Notes: generated by a model from the sequence alone, not told the origin. Positions 20,575-32,404 are shown, counted from the first letter of the stretch. The stretch is DNA of 64,000 bases from Branchipolynoe longqiensis (GCA_030323885.1 CM059194.1:29050363-29114362); one strand, 5' to 3'. Made by a program: numbers and translations.

Positions 20575-21030
20575 CTTTGAATATATGTGTGTATATATAT
20601 TTATGCTATATTAAATCTTTGTACATGTAAATATATTTATATTAATTTTAAATATGTGTATATGTGTGTAAATATATATTTATCTTAATATTAAATGTGT
20701 GTATATTTTATGTGTGTCAATACATTGGACGTATATAATATATATATATATAGGCCTATATATATTAATATAAATATATGTACACACACAATTAATATTA
20801 ATATATATTTATATACACACATATACCTACATTTTATATACACACATATACACACATTTAATATATATATATATATATATATAAATATTGAATGTGTGTA
20901 TATTTATATATATATATATTAATATTAAATGTGTGTATATAATGTGGGTATATGTGTGTATGTAAATTTATATTAATATTAACTGTGTGTACATATATTT
21001 ATTAATATTAATATTAAATATATCCTACTC
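20575..21030. repeat. AT-rich TATA / TTAATATTAA / ACAC simple-repeat block
   Basis: 450 bp of alternating TA tracts, TTAATATTAA palindromes and GTGTGTATAT steps. The short frames are spurious. Confidence 0.9.
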
Positions 21031-21450
21031 CGGATATCGATGCGGAAGGTCAGGAGGCAGACTGATGTGATTTATTTACCACTCACGCTGAGTACACCTC
21101 AGATACTGTCACCATGGCAACCCTGTGTATGCCGACTGTGAGATACGCACCGCACTAACATGCCATTTAAAAGAACAGCAAAATTACCTGAATTAATTTC
21201 AACGAAATCTTTAATATTTTCAGACTATTTACACATTTTAATTCTAATGTGTGATTTAATGACTTGCAGCGTTAATCAATCACAAACATATAACTGCATG
21301 GTTGTTGTGTTTTCAGAGGAAGTATTGGTAGTCTGGACTGCCTGTGAAGTACTTACTATGTCAAATGCATCCTATGAATGTCGGCTATCAAAATTCTCTG
21401 TAAACCCAGAATTCTGTAGCATATAGACTCTTCAGTAAGTTGTTTGGATA
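21031..21450. other. No gene recognised
   Basis: An 88-codon frame at 21160-21426 (+) has no domain I recognise, and no splice context supports it. Confidence 0.45.
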
Positions 21451-21454
21451 TCCT

Positions 21455-21800
21455 CCGCCGTATTGGGTGGCCGAATAGGTAAGGGCGCTGACTGGCTTCC
21501 TGTGTGGGAGGTCGTGGGTTCTAATCCCGAATGAATCAAACCAACGACTTACCAAATTTATACCTTTCACTACCTGGCTTAACACTGAGCATTAATTGAA
21601 TGGGGGGGGGGGGGAGGGCTGGTTTGCTCAGTATCAGGATGATGTGACTGAGTGGGCTATCGGATCATAGTACCAGTGGGTAGGTCTCCCAGTGGGGCAG
21701 TATTATAAAGTCAACATTAGGGCTCACTATCACAAGTCGCTGCCCGTCGTGATATGACCTTGGATATTGGTAGGACAAAGCCCCCAAGAAAACCACACAC
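21455..21800 (+). mobile_element. SINE-A variant, full length
   Basis: Head gtggccgaataggtaagggc, B-box-like GGGTTCTAATCCC, body with a poly-G expansion at 21602. The 3' end has changed to aggacaaagccccc, without the ACAAAC tail. Confidence 0.8.
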
Positions 21801-22198
21801 AAGAGAGAGACAGAGACATTCAGGAGCTAAGGTGCGGGTGGGGGTGGAGTCTACGAACAGAAAGGTGAAACCAAATTGCAGTCAAGAGTTGTCGGCTTGG
21901 ATGGAGCATCTCCTACATACATGTCTCTATCGTGCCTCCTATGCTAGCCACTCACTGATTCACAAGTCGCTGCCCGTCGTGATATGACCTTGGATATTGG
22001 TGGGACAAAGCCCCAAAGAAAACCACACACGAGAGAGAGACGGAGACAGAGACATTCAGGACTAAGGTGCGGGTGGGGGTGGAGTCTACGAACAGAAAGG
22101 TGAAACCAAATTGCAGTCAAGAGTTGTCGGCTTGGATGGAGCATCTCCTACATACATGTCTCTATCGTGCCTCCTATGCTAGCCACTCACTGATTCAC
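21731..22198. repeat. 230-bp tandem duplication that includes the SINE-A 3' end
   Basis: cacaagtcgctgcccgtcgt begins at 21731 and 21961. Both copies run through gagagagacagagacattca and gtctctatcgtgcctcctat with few differences. The duplication joins the SINE tail to neighbouring sequence. Confidence 0.9.
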
Positions 22199-22212
22199 CA
22201 CCTAGTTACTCA

Positions 22213-22540
22213 CTGGATGCCGTGGCCGAATCGGTAGAATGCAGGCTTCCCGTGCAAAAGGTCGGGAGTTAGAATCCTGGCCTGGTTAAACCAGTGACTT
22301 ACAAAATTGATACTTGTTGCTGCCTAGTCTGGCGCTCAGCATTATTAGGTTAAGACAATGACTGGTTAGCTCAGTATAAGGATAATGTGACTGAGTGGGA
22401 AATGGGGGCATGGTTCCAGCGGCCTGGTCTTCCAATGGGGCAGTACTATGAAGTTGTAATAAGTGTGCACTCTCACAAATTGGTGTCCGTACTGTTATGA
22501 CCTTTGACTTTGCCAGGATACAAAATCCCAACAAACAAAG
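22213..22540 (+). mobile_element. SINE-A, full length
   Basis: Head cgtggccgaatcggtagaat, body, and a diverged hairpin ending caaaatcccaacaaacaaag. Confidence 0.85.
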
Positions 22541-22633
22541 CTATTGCTCACTCCTACCATTCCTCGTAGACCTATTTCTCATCTCACTGTGTTTGTGTAA
22601 GGATAGACTGCCCACCACCCTCTGGATGTTACA

Positions 22634-22843
22634 GGGTGTCATCGGGGTGAGGAAAATGGGAGATATTGCGCCTAGAGTGTGATTCGAACCCACATCTCTT
22701 TTCATTCCGGGCCAGTGTGCTAACCATTATACCACATAGGCTCCCTGATATCACCACACTACCTATGCCTACCTGTCTATGTGGGTACTTGCCTGTCAAG
22801 ACCCAAATCTTCAAGAGGTCAGTGCAGACTACTACACTCGTCC
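22634..22843 (-). mobile_element. SINE-C, minus copy
   Basis: Inverted gaggaaaatgggagatattg, then gcgcctagagtgtgattcga (B box), the head ending accacataggctccctgata, then the 5' part through gtcagtgcagact. Confidence 0.85.
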
Positions 22844-22976
22844 CCCTGGAATTGTAAGTCTTTTAATGCTTACAATTACATACACACAGGCAATGCACAT
22901 ATATACATACACAGGGTAGGTTCAACAACCATACAGCGCATAGCTTGTAGTGGATCATGGTCATGGCAACCAGTCT

Positions 22977-23150
22977 AGTGGGGGTGAGGAAAATGGGAAA
23001 TATTGCATCTAGAGTGGGACTCGAACCCAAATCTCTTTGCATTCCGGGCCAGTGTGCTAACCATTAGACCACCTAGGCTCCCTGATATCACCACACTACC
23101 CACACCTGCCTGTCGATGTGGTTACTTGCCTGAGCGGTCGGTGCAGACTA
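22977..23150 (-). mobile_element. SINE-C, minus copy
   Basis: Same order as 22634-22843 with gggactcgaacccaaatctc and gtgctaaccattagaccacc. The 5' part is shorter. Confidence 0.85.
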
Positions 23151-23573
23151 GAATACAGGTTACTTATGGAGGAATATAGATCAAAGATTCACCAGTACGC
23201 AAAGTAAGGGTAAATGGCGACCATGTCTAAATCCGAGGAAAAACTGCCCTGGTATGACGAATGAACTATAAACAAGCTGTGGAGTCTTTGGTTTCAGCAT
23301 GCAATGTTTAACAATGTTTATTGATATTAGCATAATGTTGAGTGGTTGGGAGAGAATGCCAAAAAAACAAGATGGCGGCCATTGGAATCTTCTGATTCAA
23401 CCATTAAAGTGCTAATCTACATGGTTTTGATTAATCATTCACTCCAAAAGTAATAGTCCTCGTGCGTGGGTGCAGTGCTTTTAAATTGGCCTCAGCCTTT
23501 AGCTTCATTTGCTACTGATGTGTATATTGCATGAAAATTGTGCTATCAAATATACATTGGACGTATTCGACTG

Positions 23574-24030
23574 GGCCTTTCTATATGCATATTAAAACAT
23601 TTCTTTACAAATTCCTATTCGACTGGGACCGAAAGTGGGTTTCTATACGTATGAATTGAATCTGTCTTGTGGCTCCATCCATAAGGTCACATGAATCTGT
23701 CTTGTGGCTCCATCCATAAGGTCACATGGTGTATTTCAAGATGGCTGATATGGAAAGGTTGAAAGATTCAGTAGCTTCAGCCAATCAGAGCTGTTCTTTT
23801 CAATTGCAAATGGCTGCCCTCTATGGGGGCAGCCATTTGCAATGGAAATGAACAGCTCTGATTGGTTCTTTTCGATTGCAAATGGCCACCCCCATACAGG
23901 GCAGCCATTTGTTTCTGATTGGCTGAAACCACTGAAGCCATTTGACTGGTCCTCTTTGCATTCGAAAACCTAGTTCATTGCGCAGGTGGGCGGAGCCTAT
24001 ATCTTGCGGATGGAAAGGTCCCAGTCGAAT
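23574..24030. mobile_element. MITE with ATTCGACTGGG termini
   Basis: Left attcgactgggcctttc, right ggaaaggtcccagtcgaat. The core has internal inverted copies of a gcaaatggctgcc / ggcagccatttgc module and a short duplication (gaatctgtcttgtggctcca twice, about 23660-23730). Confidence 0.78.
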
Positions 24031-24779
24031 GCCTCCATTATATAAAATGTCATTTCATGTGTCATGGTGTTTGTTTTTTTGCTAAATGAATTTTATTCAT
24101 GTATATCTTTTTTCAGTGCCATAGAATTGGTGTTATAGGTAGCTAGGTATTTGCACTTTTTGTGCGTGTGTATGTGTATTCACCACCTCTCCCACCTTCC
24201 AGTGTGTCAGCTATTGCTGTGACCCGGCATGCTGGGTCCCAGCTTCAGTCCTTACTGAGGGACCAGCGGAACTCGGAACACACATATTACCCAAATACCA
24301 CTCCATAAAATCTTCAAAAGCTATAAATCTTGTAATTTGACATCATATTAACTTTTTCAAGCTGTGAATTATTTTGCCCTGAAACACGCTTTGCGATATT
24401 ACTTCATGTATTTGTTTGTAGCAACTTGACTAGATGATGGTAAAAGAAATCATTGACTTGTAAATAAATGCACTTGTTGTATTTCAAGCTGCCAAACCCT
24501 GAGGCCATGATGACAAGGCGAAAACGGGGAGATACAAAACTCTGGGTTGAGATTATGCGTTGTCATGGTAAACGCAATCTGTTCACGGCATGCGCCCCCC
24601 CCCCCCCCGCTCTTCTACTATCCCCTGCCCCTCCCCCCTCAACCTACACCAGCCATAGTCATATTCGCATACATGTACTATTCCATAACTGAACAGTACC
24701 GACTGAGGAGAACTCTATGCTGGTGAAGTAGAAGGAGAGTTTAATTTTTAAATTGTTTATATATAGATAGCTTCAAGTT
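24031..24779. other. No gene recognised
   Basis: Includes a poly-C run at about 24595 and an imperfect inverted repeat (gctgggtcccagc). A 74-codon frame at 24468-24692 has no known domain. Confidence 0.45.
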
Positions 24780-25248
24780 CAAGTTGCACAATTCGATGAA
24801 ATTATTACATTTTCTGAACCAAAGGACTTGCTGACATTAGTAGCTATATCTATCTATATCACATCTATATTTATATTAAATATCGGTGTATTTATATAAA
24901 TATTGCCGTACATAACTAATAGAAGGAATGTAAATGGCCGGAAGATGAGTGCCTCGACGCTGAAAAAGATCTATCTTCTGATGAATAAACTGTTTTACCA
25001 ACAACAAAATATTAAGTCAATTTAATAGAACTTGTCACTAATGCAGGCCATACAAGCCTATGATGGCTATCATTTTGTGGTACACAGCACATTATTTTTG
25101 TTTTGTCTTTTATTCACTTCAAAATATTTTCAAAGTTAGCCATGTGTTATCAACTTACTCCAATACAAGTAAAATAGATTATAATGATCAATTTATTTAT
25201 TAATATACGGCAGAAACGACTCAAAGGCATTGGATTATGCAACTTTAA
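24780..25248 (-). mobile_element. MITE-A, diverged minus copy
   Basis: Starts caagttgcacaattcgatga and ends ggattatgcaactttaa. Interior landmarks (aaagttagccatgtg, aaaatagattataatgatca) match the family in inverse orientation. Confidence 0.65.
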
Positions 25249-25354
25249 AGTTGCATAATGTTTTTTAGTTTCTTCCATATATTTTATATAAATATAAAAC
25301 GTTGATAATTTAGTTTCAAGTCAATTTTATTGAAATCAGACTATGCAGTTTTAA
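25245..25354. mobile_element. Very short MITE-A derivative
   Basis: 110 bp bounded by ttaaagttgcata and actatgcagttttaa, sharing the TTTAAA junction with the previous copy. The middle is deleted. Confidence 0.65.
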
Positions 25355-25800
25355 CCTTCAAGTGTGCTAATAATTTGTGAAAAAAGACATGAAACCTATA
25401 TAATGATGTTCTCATCAAATGCACCTGCTGCTGTGGCAGTGAGCGAGTCGGCACCCTGGCTGACCTAACGGTTGGACGCGCGCCCAGTTGGCCAGGTTGT
25501 GCCGTTAAAGACAATCAGGTCACGTGGTCCCTAAAAGGGTGGTGAATGGGTGCATTGTCGGCATGACGGCATATCAAAACATTGGACGTGTGTTCTATGA
25601 AAACCCCCAACATGTAAGAGACTGTTTGATTTTTTTGTTGTGGTGGGGGGGGGGGGTGAAAAAAAACACACAAAAAAGTCATTATTTAATGGGGGGTTTT
25701 ATGCGCCGGTTTAAACTTTTTAATATTTTTTTTAAAATATTTTTTATAAATGTATATTTCTTTATAATATGGTGCAGTGACAGACGGTTGGTTGGTTATC

Positions 25801-26247
25801 TTAAAGTTGCACAGTCCGATGGTTTTGAGTTTCCCTTATTTTTTTAGATAAACATATTAGGGTGTTCATTATAACATACCTTACTTTAGTTTGAAGTAAC
25901 TTATATTTTAAATCGCTAACTTTTGAGATATTTGAAATGGAAACATGCTAAATTAATGTTGGCAAGCTTGCCAAAACTCTATCACAATATCATAAGGAAT
26001 TTTGCTCCCAGTAAATGTTGCCTTTGTTGTTGACAACTGATCAGAGTGCTGGTTGGCTCCCTGTACAGGATGTCATGCGATCAAACCCCAACTAAGCCAA
26101 ACTAATTTAGGTTTCTGCAGTAACAGGTTCTATTAATTGACTGAGTATCCCCTTATATGTGACAACAAATGTTTAATAAGTGCACTAGCATCTAAGTTAG
26201 ATATGTAGAATCAAATCTAGATAATTGTTTTGGTTTTGAAAATGCAG
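25801..26247 (+). mobile_element. MITE-A, plus copy
   Basis: Starts ttaaagttgcacagtccgat, then tactttagtttgaagtaact, gagatatttgaaatgg, gttggcaagcttgccaaaac and taagtgcactagcatctaag. The right terminus has decayed. A fragment near 26040-26110 (aaccccaactaagccaaact) looks like a decayed SINE head inside it. Confidence 0.75.
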
Positions 26248-26720
26248 CTTGAAAGGAGGTTAGTCAAATGAAAGCATCAACTTGTCTATAATTTTGTTTA
26301 GTTTTTAAAAGGTTTACTTTCAAAGACAATTAATTATACTTCAAATTACACGGTAAGTGACACACACTCATCTACATGCCTTTACATTGGCGTGGAGAGA
26401 TATAACGCTGCATACATTATTTGGATATCGCTTATATTATAACAAAGACAACAACTAAAGGCCTGTGAGTCATGTTGAGGGGAAGTAGGCTGGCTAATTT
26501 AGCAGAGATGTGTGGGTGTGGATGGGGGATCTTGAGGTTGTAGGTGGGGGTTGTGCTACTAATATTAGGAACAGAACCAGACGTGTTTGGGGGGGGGGGG
26601 AGGGAGTGGAGCACTGGAGAGGGAAACTGCGCATACTCCGGTATAATATTGCATATGTGCTAGTTTTTGTTGAGGGACTATCGGTTCTATTCCGGACAAC
26701 CAGTTATCTTCCTCTGTCTG
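26248..26720. other. No gene recognised
   Basis: Mixed sequence with a poly-G run at about 26587; no exon-like signal. Confidence 0.5.
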
Positions 26721-26723
26721 GGA

Positions 26724-27041
26724 CCAGACGGGATGGCCGAATGAGTTAGAGCGTCCGTCTCCCGTGTTGGTAGACCATCGGATCGTGGGTTCGAACCCTG
26801 GTCGAGTCAAACCAATGACTTAAAAAATTATCCTTGTCACTTCCTAGCCTGGCGCTCGGCATTATTAGGATAGGGTAAGGACTGCTTGGCTCAGTGTCAG
26901 GATAATGTGACTGACTGGGATATCAGGTCATGATGCTGGTGGCCTGGTCTCCCAGTTTGGCAGCACTATAACAAGTCGGTACCCGTCCTGATATGACCTT
27001 AGATATTGCTAGGACGTAAAACAACAAACAAACAAACAAAT
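26724..27041 (+). mobile_element. SINE-A, full length, well preserved
   Basis: Head gacgggatggccgaatgagt, A-box TGGCCGAATGAGTTAGAG, B box GGGTTCGAACCC, full body and hairpin, tail ACAACAAACAAACAAACAAA. A good reference copy for the family. Confidence 0.9.
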
Positions 27042-27253
27042 CCTCTGGCTGGCGCTGTCTATATGTGTAACCTTAGGTACTGCCCGCAGGTACCACGCGA
27101 GGAACCGAAGCTGCTGCCCGGCGTGGTTATACAACCGGCAGTGGGGCAACATTTGTTGCTGCATAGAAAGATTGCGAAGGGAATTTTTAATGTGTTTTTT
27201 TATTTGGTATATGTGTTTGTTGCACCACCTCCCATCCCTGCCCTTTTCCCCTT

Positions 27254-27912
27254 TACATTGATTGTCGTGTAGGATGCGCTGGCCATGCATTGGGTACATC
27301 TGGCTGTGCTGGAGGGAAGATTCCTCAGCGACTGGGCGACGGTCAGATTACTTGATTGTCGTGTAGGGTGCCCCGGCCATGCATTTGGTGCATCTGGCTG
27401 TGCTGGAGGGAAGATTCCTCGGAGTCTGGGTGGCGGAGAGATTACTTCATTGTCATGTAGGGTGCACTGGCCATGCATTGGGTACATCTGGCTGTGCTGG
27501 AGGTAAGATTCCTCAGCATCTGGGCGACGGTCAGATTACTTGGTCGTCGTGTAGGGTGCACTGGCCATACATTGGGTACAGCTGGCTGTGCTGGAGGTAA
27601 GATTCCTCAGCGTCTGGGCGACGGTCAGATTACTTGATTGTCATGTAGGGTGCACTGGCCATGCATTGGGTACATTTGGCTGTGCTGGAAGTAAGATTCC
27701 TCAGTGTCTGGGCGACGGTCAGATTACTTGGTTGTTGTTTAGGGTGCGCTGGCCATGCATTGGGTGCATCTAGCTGTGCTGAAGGGAAAATTCCTCAGGC
27801 TCTGGGCGGCTGAGAGATTACTTAATTGTCATGTAGGGTGGGATGGCCATGCATTGGGTGCATCTGGCTGTGCTGGAGGTAAGATTCCTCAGGCTCTGGG
27901 TGGCAGTGAGGT
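27254..27912. repeat. 94-bp tandem repeat, seven copies
   Basis: The ggccatgcat landmark occurs at 27281, 27375, 27469, 27563, 27657, 27751 and 27845, an exact 94-bp step each time. Overlapping short frames on both strands come from the repeat. Confidence 0.95.
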
Positions 27913-28289
27913 TCCCTTGCAGCCGGGGGCCTGGTGCAGGAGGTATTTAGCCCGCCAGGCATTTTGAAAGCGTTATCAAAACACTTCATGAATAACCGAC
28001 TCGCTTTAGCCACTGTGAATCAGGGACTTCAACAAGCATACCTTGTACTAACCTGTTCAGCCTCAGTCCTCAAGCTCTCCCACACCACACAGAGGTATGA
28101 AGGGTCTGGGAAATGTCAACCTGGCATTTCTCACTGCTGGGCTGGATATGCTGATCAGAATGTAGTGTTTGTCATGTGGTGGCTAAACCAATGGAAAGCT
28201 GAATGGTCCAATGAAAGCATGAGATTCTCTAAACGAACACACTTATCTGTTTTTGATTCTACGTAGCCAAATTAGATACTGGTGCACAT
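27913..28289. other. No gene recognised
   Basis: A 110-codon frame at 27934-28266 (+) starts in the last repeat unit; I see no domain and no coding support beyond its openness. Confidence 0.4.
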
Positions 28290-28646
28290 ATTAAAGCTGC
28301 ATAGTCCGATGACGCATTAAATTTTCTAAACCAAATTAATTATCTAGATTTGATTGTACACATCTAACTTACATAGTGATGCACTTATTAAGTATTTGTT
28401 GCCACATAGAAGGGAATATTGAAGCAATGTAATAATAGAACATATTACTGCTAAAGCCTATGGTGTCAGGTTTGGCATGCTTGCCAAAACTATTTTTATA
28501 TGTTAGGACTTCAAATATCTCAAAACATAGCTATTTAAAATAAAAGTTACTTCAAACTAAAGTAAGGTAGATTATAACAATCAATTTCATATATTTATCT
28601 CAGAAAATTTTCAGAAACTGAAAACCATCGGACTATGCAACTTTAA
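28290..28646 (-). mobile_element. MITE-A, complete minus copy
   Basis: Starts ttaaagctgcatagtccgat, ends atcggactatgcaactttaa. Inner landmarks agcctatggtgtcagg, gcatgcttgccaaaact and aagtaaggtagattataaca are in order. About 355 bp; a good reference copy. Confidence 0.88.
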
Positions 28647-28747
28647 GCATTTTTCAATAGTATATTAAGTTAATTATAAAAAATATTGTAGATATTTAAG
28701 TTAGTTCAAATTAAAGTGAAGTAGATTGTAATTTTTCTTTTTATTTG

Positions 28748-29038
28748 TTACGGTGTTACATCCCTGTCATGTCAGGATGGGTACCAAATTGTCACAGTGT
28801 GCACTCATGGTGACTTTATAGTGCTGTTCCGCTGGCACCATTACCTGATTTCTCAAAGAGTCACATCCTGATACTGAGCCAACCAGTCCTTGCCCTATCC
28901 TAGTAATGCCGGGCGCCAGGTTAGGTAGCGACAAGTATCAATTTTATAAGTCATTGGTTTGACTGGACCCGGTTTTGAACTCCCAACCTTCCACATGGGA
29001 AGCCTGCGCTCTACCGATTCGGCCACCGCGTCCAGTAT
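28748..29038 (-). mobile_element. SINE-A, minus copy
   Basis: Tail partly lost, hairpin decayed, body complete. The head ends cggccaccgcgtccagta. Confidence 0.82.
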
Positions 29039-29241
29039 ATTGTAACTAGATCAAACTAATATATTAATCTTTATAAAAGAAAATAAAAACGTGGACAGAA
29101 CTCTTATCAAATATATAGGCCATCGGATTATGCATCATGAGTGAATAAATAAAGGGCGGTTTTCAGTTAATAACAGAAACCGATGAACTGCACCCAGAAG
29201 GTCATACATAGACTGTGCGATCCGCTGTGTGTAAGACCTTA

Positions 29242-29735
29242 AAGGCCCTGTCACACATCACCGGATTGGGGTACCGGATAGAAAACAGACAGTGTCCGGT
29301 GAAATATGTCAATGTCCATTTTTTATACGGTTGGCATCCGGCGTGTGTACGGTGGGAAGTTTTGAACATGCACAAAACTTGTACCGGACACAACCGGACT
29401 GACTTTTATGGTTGGTGTCCGTTTTAAGTCCGTTTAGTCTGTTTTGTCCGGTTCATGTCCATTACCCATCCGTTACGTCTCCGGTTTGCTTCCTGCAGAG
29501 TCTGTTGATGGTGTTGCAGGAATTTGGTCATTCGGTCCATCCCTTTTAGTCCGGTTATCATCTGGTGGCTATCCGTTCATGTCCGTTTCATGTCCGTTCG
29601 TCCAGTGTCTGTTGACATGATAACGCAACATTTCAACACATTTCGATACATGTTGATACCGAACACCATCGGACTAGACAATTCTTTGTCCGGTTTATGT
29701 CCATTGCTCAATCCGGTAAGGTGTGACAGGCGCTT
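29242..29735. mobile_element. MITE with CTGTCACAC termini, long form
   Basis: Left aaggccctgtcacacatcac, right aaggtgtgacaggcgctt. The CCGGATTG / CAATCCGG extensions match the short copy at 15422-15592. The body is rich in GTCCGGTT/GTCCGTTT units. Confidence 0.82.
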
Positions 29736-29743
29736 AAAGTGGG

Positions 29744-30000
29744 ACTGGGTGCGGTGGCCAAATCGGCAGACTGCGGGCCTCGCATGTGGGAGATCGTGAG
29801 TTCGGTTCCTGGTCAAGTCAAACTAATGACTTCCAAAATTGATACTTGTCGCTTCCTAGCTTGGTCATGGTGCTGGCAGCCTGATTTCCCAGTCCGACAG
29901 CACTATGAAGTACCGTAAGTGCAAACTGTCACAAGTCGGTACCCATCCTGATATGACCTTAGATGTTGCCAGGACATAAAATTCCAACAACCAACCAACC
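29744..30000 (+). mobile_element. SINE-A with internal deletion
   Basis: Head ggtgcggtggccaaatcggc, B-box-like GAGTTCGGTTCC. The body jumps from cgcttcctagcttgg to tcatggtgctggcagcctg, losing about 75 bp. The hairpin and CCAACAACCAACC tail are intact. Confidence 0.85.
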
Positions 30001-30213
30001 ATCAAGACCTTTAACTTAAGCGGAGTCACACGTCTGTGGGACTGAGTACTGGGAAGTCGTGCAAAGGGTCTGGGTGTTATGGGTAAACTCTTCCATTCAC
30101 ACCCAGCTGTGCCTGGATTTGTCCCTACCTCTGGTCTCAGCCACTTCTCTATTCAATGCCATATCCGTGGACTGCAAATGCATGCCTTTAACCAAACGGA
30201 TCGTGGTCAACTA

Positions 30214-30529
30214 AAGCTAAGATTCCATATACATGGTATGCAGCATGCCTGTGGCATGCGAATGCGGCATGCAGCATAGATACCGACGCAATTTTCTGTC
30301 TTTCTTTCTACTAATTTGTGAAGGAAAGTCAACGTTCCTGTTGTTTCTATGGCAAATAGGGCAGCATTCGCATTCGCACCGATCGGTCCATGGGTCGATT
30401 CATTTGCCGCATTCGCAATCGCATTCGCATTCGGACATATGGAAGCACTACTGTGGCTTGACATGCTTTTCCATTTTTTGCCGCATTCACATTCGCATAC
30501 CGCCTACCGTGTATATGGAATCTTAGCTT
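30214..30529. mobile_element. MITE with AAGATTCCATATACA termini
   Basis: Left aagctaagattccatataca, right tgtatatggaatcttagctt; perfect 20-bp inverted ends. Body with GCATTCGCATTCG / GAATGCGGCATGC palindromes like those of 10327-10923. Confidence 0.85.
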
Positions 30530-30574
30530 ATCGTCACTGGCTGGCCTGGCGCCAGATGTTCGCTCACTGAACAA

Positions 30575-31300
30575 CTGGTCCCCGTCCTGTCGACTGGTCC
30601 TTGTAGTGTCATCTGGTCCCTTTGCTGTTGTCTGCACCCCATACTGTCATCTGATCCATGTTCTGTCATTTGCTGCCCATGCTGTTTTCTGATCCTTGTA
30701 CTGTCGTCTGGTCCCCGTACTGTGGCCTGGTCCATCCCTGTTCTGTTGTCTGGTCCCTGTACTCTCGCCTTGTCCTTGTACTGTTGTCTGTTTCCTGTAC
30801 TGTTGTCTGATTCCTGTACTGTCATCTGATTCCTGTACTGCCATATGATTACTGTACTGTACTGTACTGTCATTTGCTGACCATACTGTTTTCTGATCCG
30901 TGTACTGTCGTCTGGTCCCTGTACTGTCGCCTGGTCCCTGTTCTGTTGCCTGGTTCCTGTACTGTCGCCTGGTCCCTGTTCTGTTGTCTGGTCCCTGTAT
31001 TGTCGCCTTGTCCCTGTACTGTCATCTGATTCCTGTACTATCATCTGATTCCTGTCCTGTCATCTGATTTGTGTACTGTCATCTGATTACTGTACTGTAC
31101 TGTCATTTGCTGCCCATACTGTTTTCTGATCCATGTACTGTGGTCTGGTCCCTGTATTGTCACCTGGTCCCTGTTCTGTTGTCTGGTCCCTGTACTGTCG
31201 CCTGGTCCCTGTTCTATTGTCTGGTCCCTGTTCTGTTGTCTGTTCCGTGTACTGTCGCCTTGTCCCTGTACTTTCGTCTGATTCCTGTACTATCAATATC
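30575..31300. repeat. 19-bp minisatellite (CTGTACTGTCGTCTGGTCC-like)
   Basis: About 35 to 40 imperfect 19-bp units, with a few longer interruptions (tgctgcccatgctgttttc) that recur as a higher-order step. Frames reading YCRLVPVL or TGTRQQYRDQ are translation of the repeat. Confidence 0.93.
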
Positions 31301-31613
31301 ACCTTGAAAATATTCCGATAATGATGCATTGGTGGGGAATGCAAATGTTCTATTTGTGAAACAGGTATACATGGCCAGGTGCATAGATGTGTGTGTTTAT
31401 GTAGTTGCTGGTGGTGCTTGATTGATCGGTAAATAGACATTGTGGTGCTAGTAAGATAGTGTATAAGGGGCACTCAGAGCCCTACCCACTACCCCCTCCC
31501 CGCTCCCCCCTCCCCTCTGCTAGTCAGGATCACCACACTCAGCTCAAGGCAGGTGGTGGCCAGGGGAGCCACACAGCTTGGTGGTGGTGGCCAGATCACT
31601 GTAACTATGGGGA

Positions 31614-31716
31614 CCGGGAATGCTTGTTTCTCAGTGGTGGAGCTAGGAATGCTTGTTTCTCATTGGTGGAGCTAGAAATGCTTGTTTCTCATTGGTGGAG
31701 CTAGAAATGCTTGTTT
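31614..31716. repeat. 29-bp tandem repeat
   Basis: Units of gaatgcttgtttctcagtgg + tggagctag, three full copies and part of a fourth. Confidence 0.9.
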
Positions 31717-31894
31717 CTCATACGATGGGGTGGGGTGATAGTTACTGATACACAACACTATATCCATGTACCATATAAATAATCAACCTGAGGGCTTGAC
31801 TCTCTCTTCTTTCACTCTTTATACTCTTTCTTTCTCTTTGCCTGTATTGATTTCACTATAGCCTGCCTACACAACCACAGATTCGAGCCGTGGA

Positions 31895-32075
31895 CTTTAC
31901 AATCTGATTCCTGTACTGTCATCTGGTCCCTGTACTGTTGACTGATTTCTGTACTGTTATCTGATTCCTCTACTGTCTGGTTCATGTAATGTCTGCTTCC
32001 TGGACTGTCATCTGGTTCATGTACTGTCATCTGCTTCCTGGACTGTCGCCTGCTTCCTGGGATGTCATGTGTACA
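31895..32075. repeat. Second block of the 19-bp minisatellite
   Basis: tcctgtactgtcatctggt-like units again, separated by 600 bp from the main block. Confidence 0.85.
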
Positions 32076-32404
32076 GTCCTTTTTGCCAGTTTATTTTTGT
32101 TAGTATTTATATAATATGGTAATATATTAGTCTGTGTATTTCCTTAGCGAAGCTAGTACTAATTTGAGTAGAAATAATTGCGATTGCTTCAAATGGTAAA
32201 ATCGGTGTGCACTTATTTTTGTGCGTGTTTACACCAGTAGTGTGCTGTTTTATAGCACCATATATATTATAAATCATTGACCCAGATCTCTTTTTTGGAG
32301 GGTGATGGGGTTGGGAGAGGTTTTTGGGGTCGATTTAGTGCTCTGCCTCTTTATCTTTTTTCAGTTGTTCTTCTTTTCTTTTGATTTATTTGTTCTCCTC
32401 TGCT

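Noticed and set aside
26724..26810. tRNA gene
   Set aside because: A- and B-box-like sequences are present, but each occurrence is the head of a SINE-A (or SINE-B/C) followed by the family body; the cloverleaf is not intact.
30523..31473. Gln/Asp/Thr-rich minus-strand frames (TGTRQQYRDQ repeats)
   Set aside because: The 19-bp minisatellite translated; the unit is not a multiple of three, so all three frames cycle and look open.
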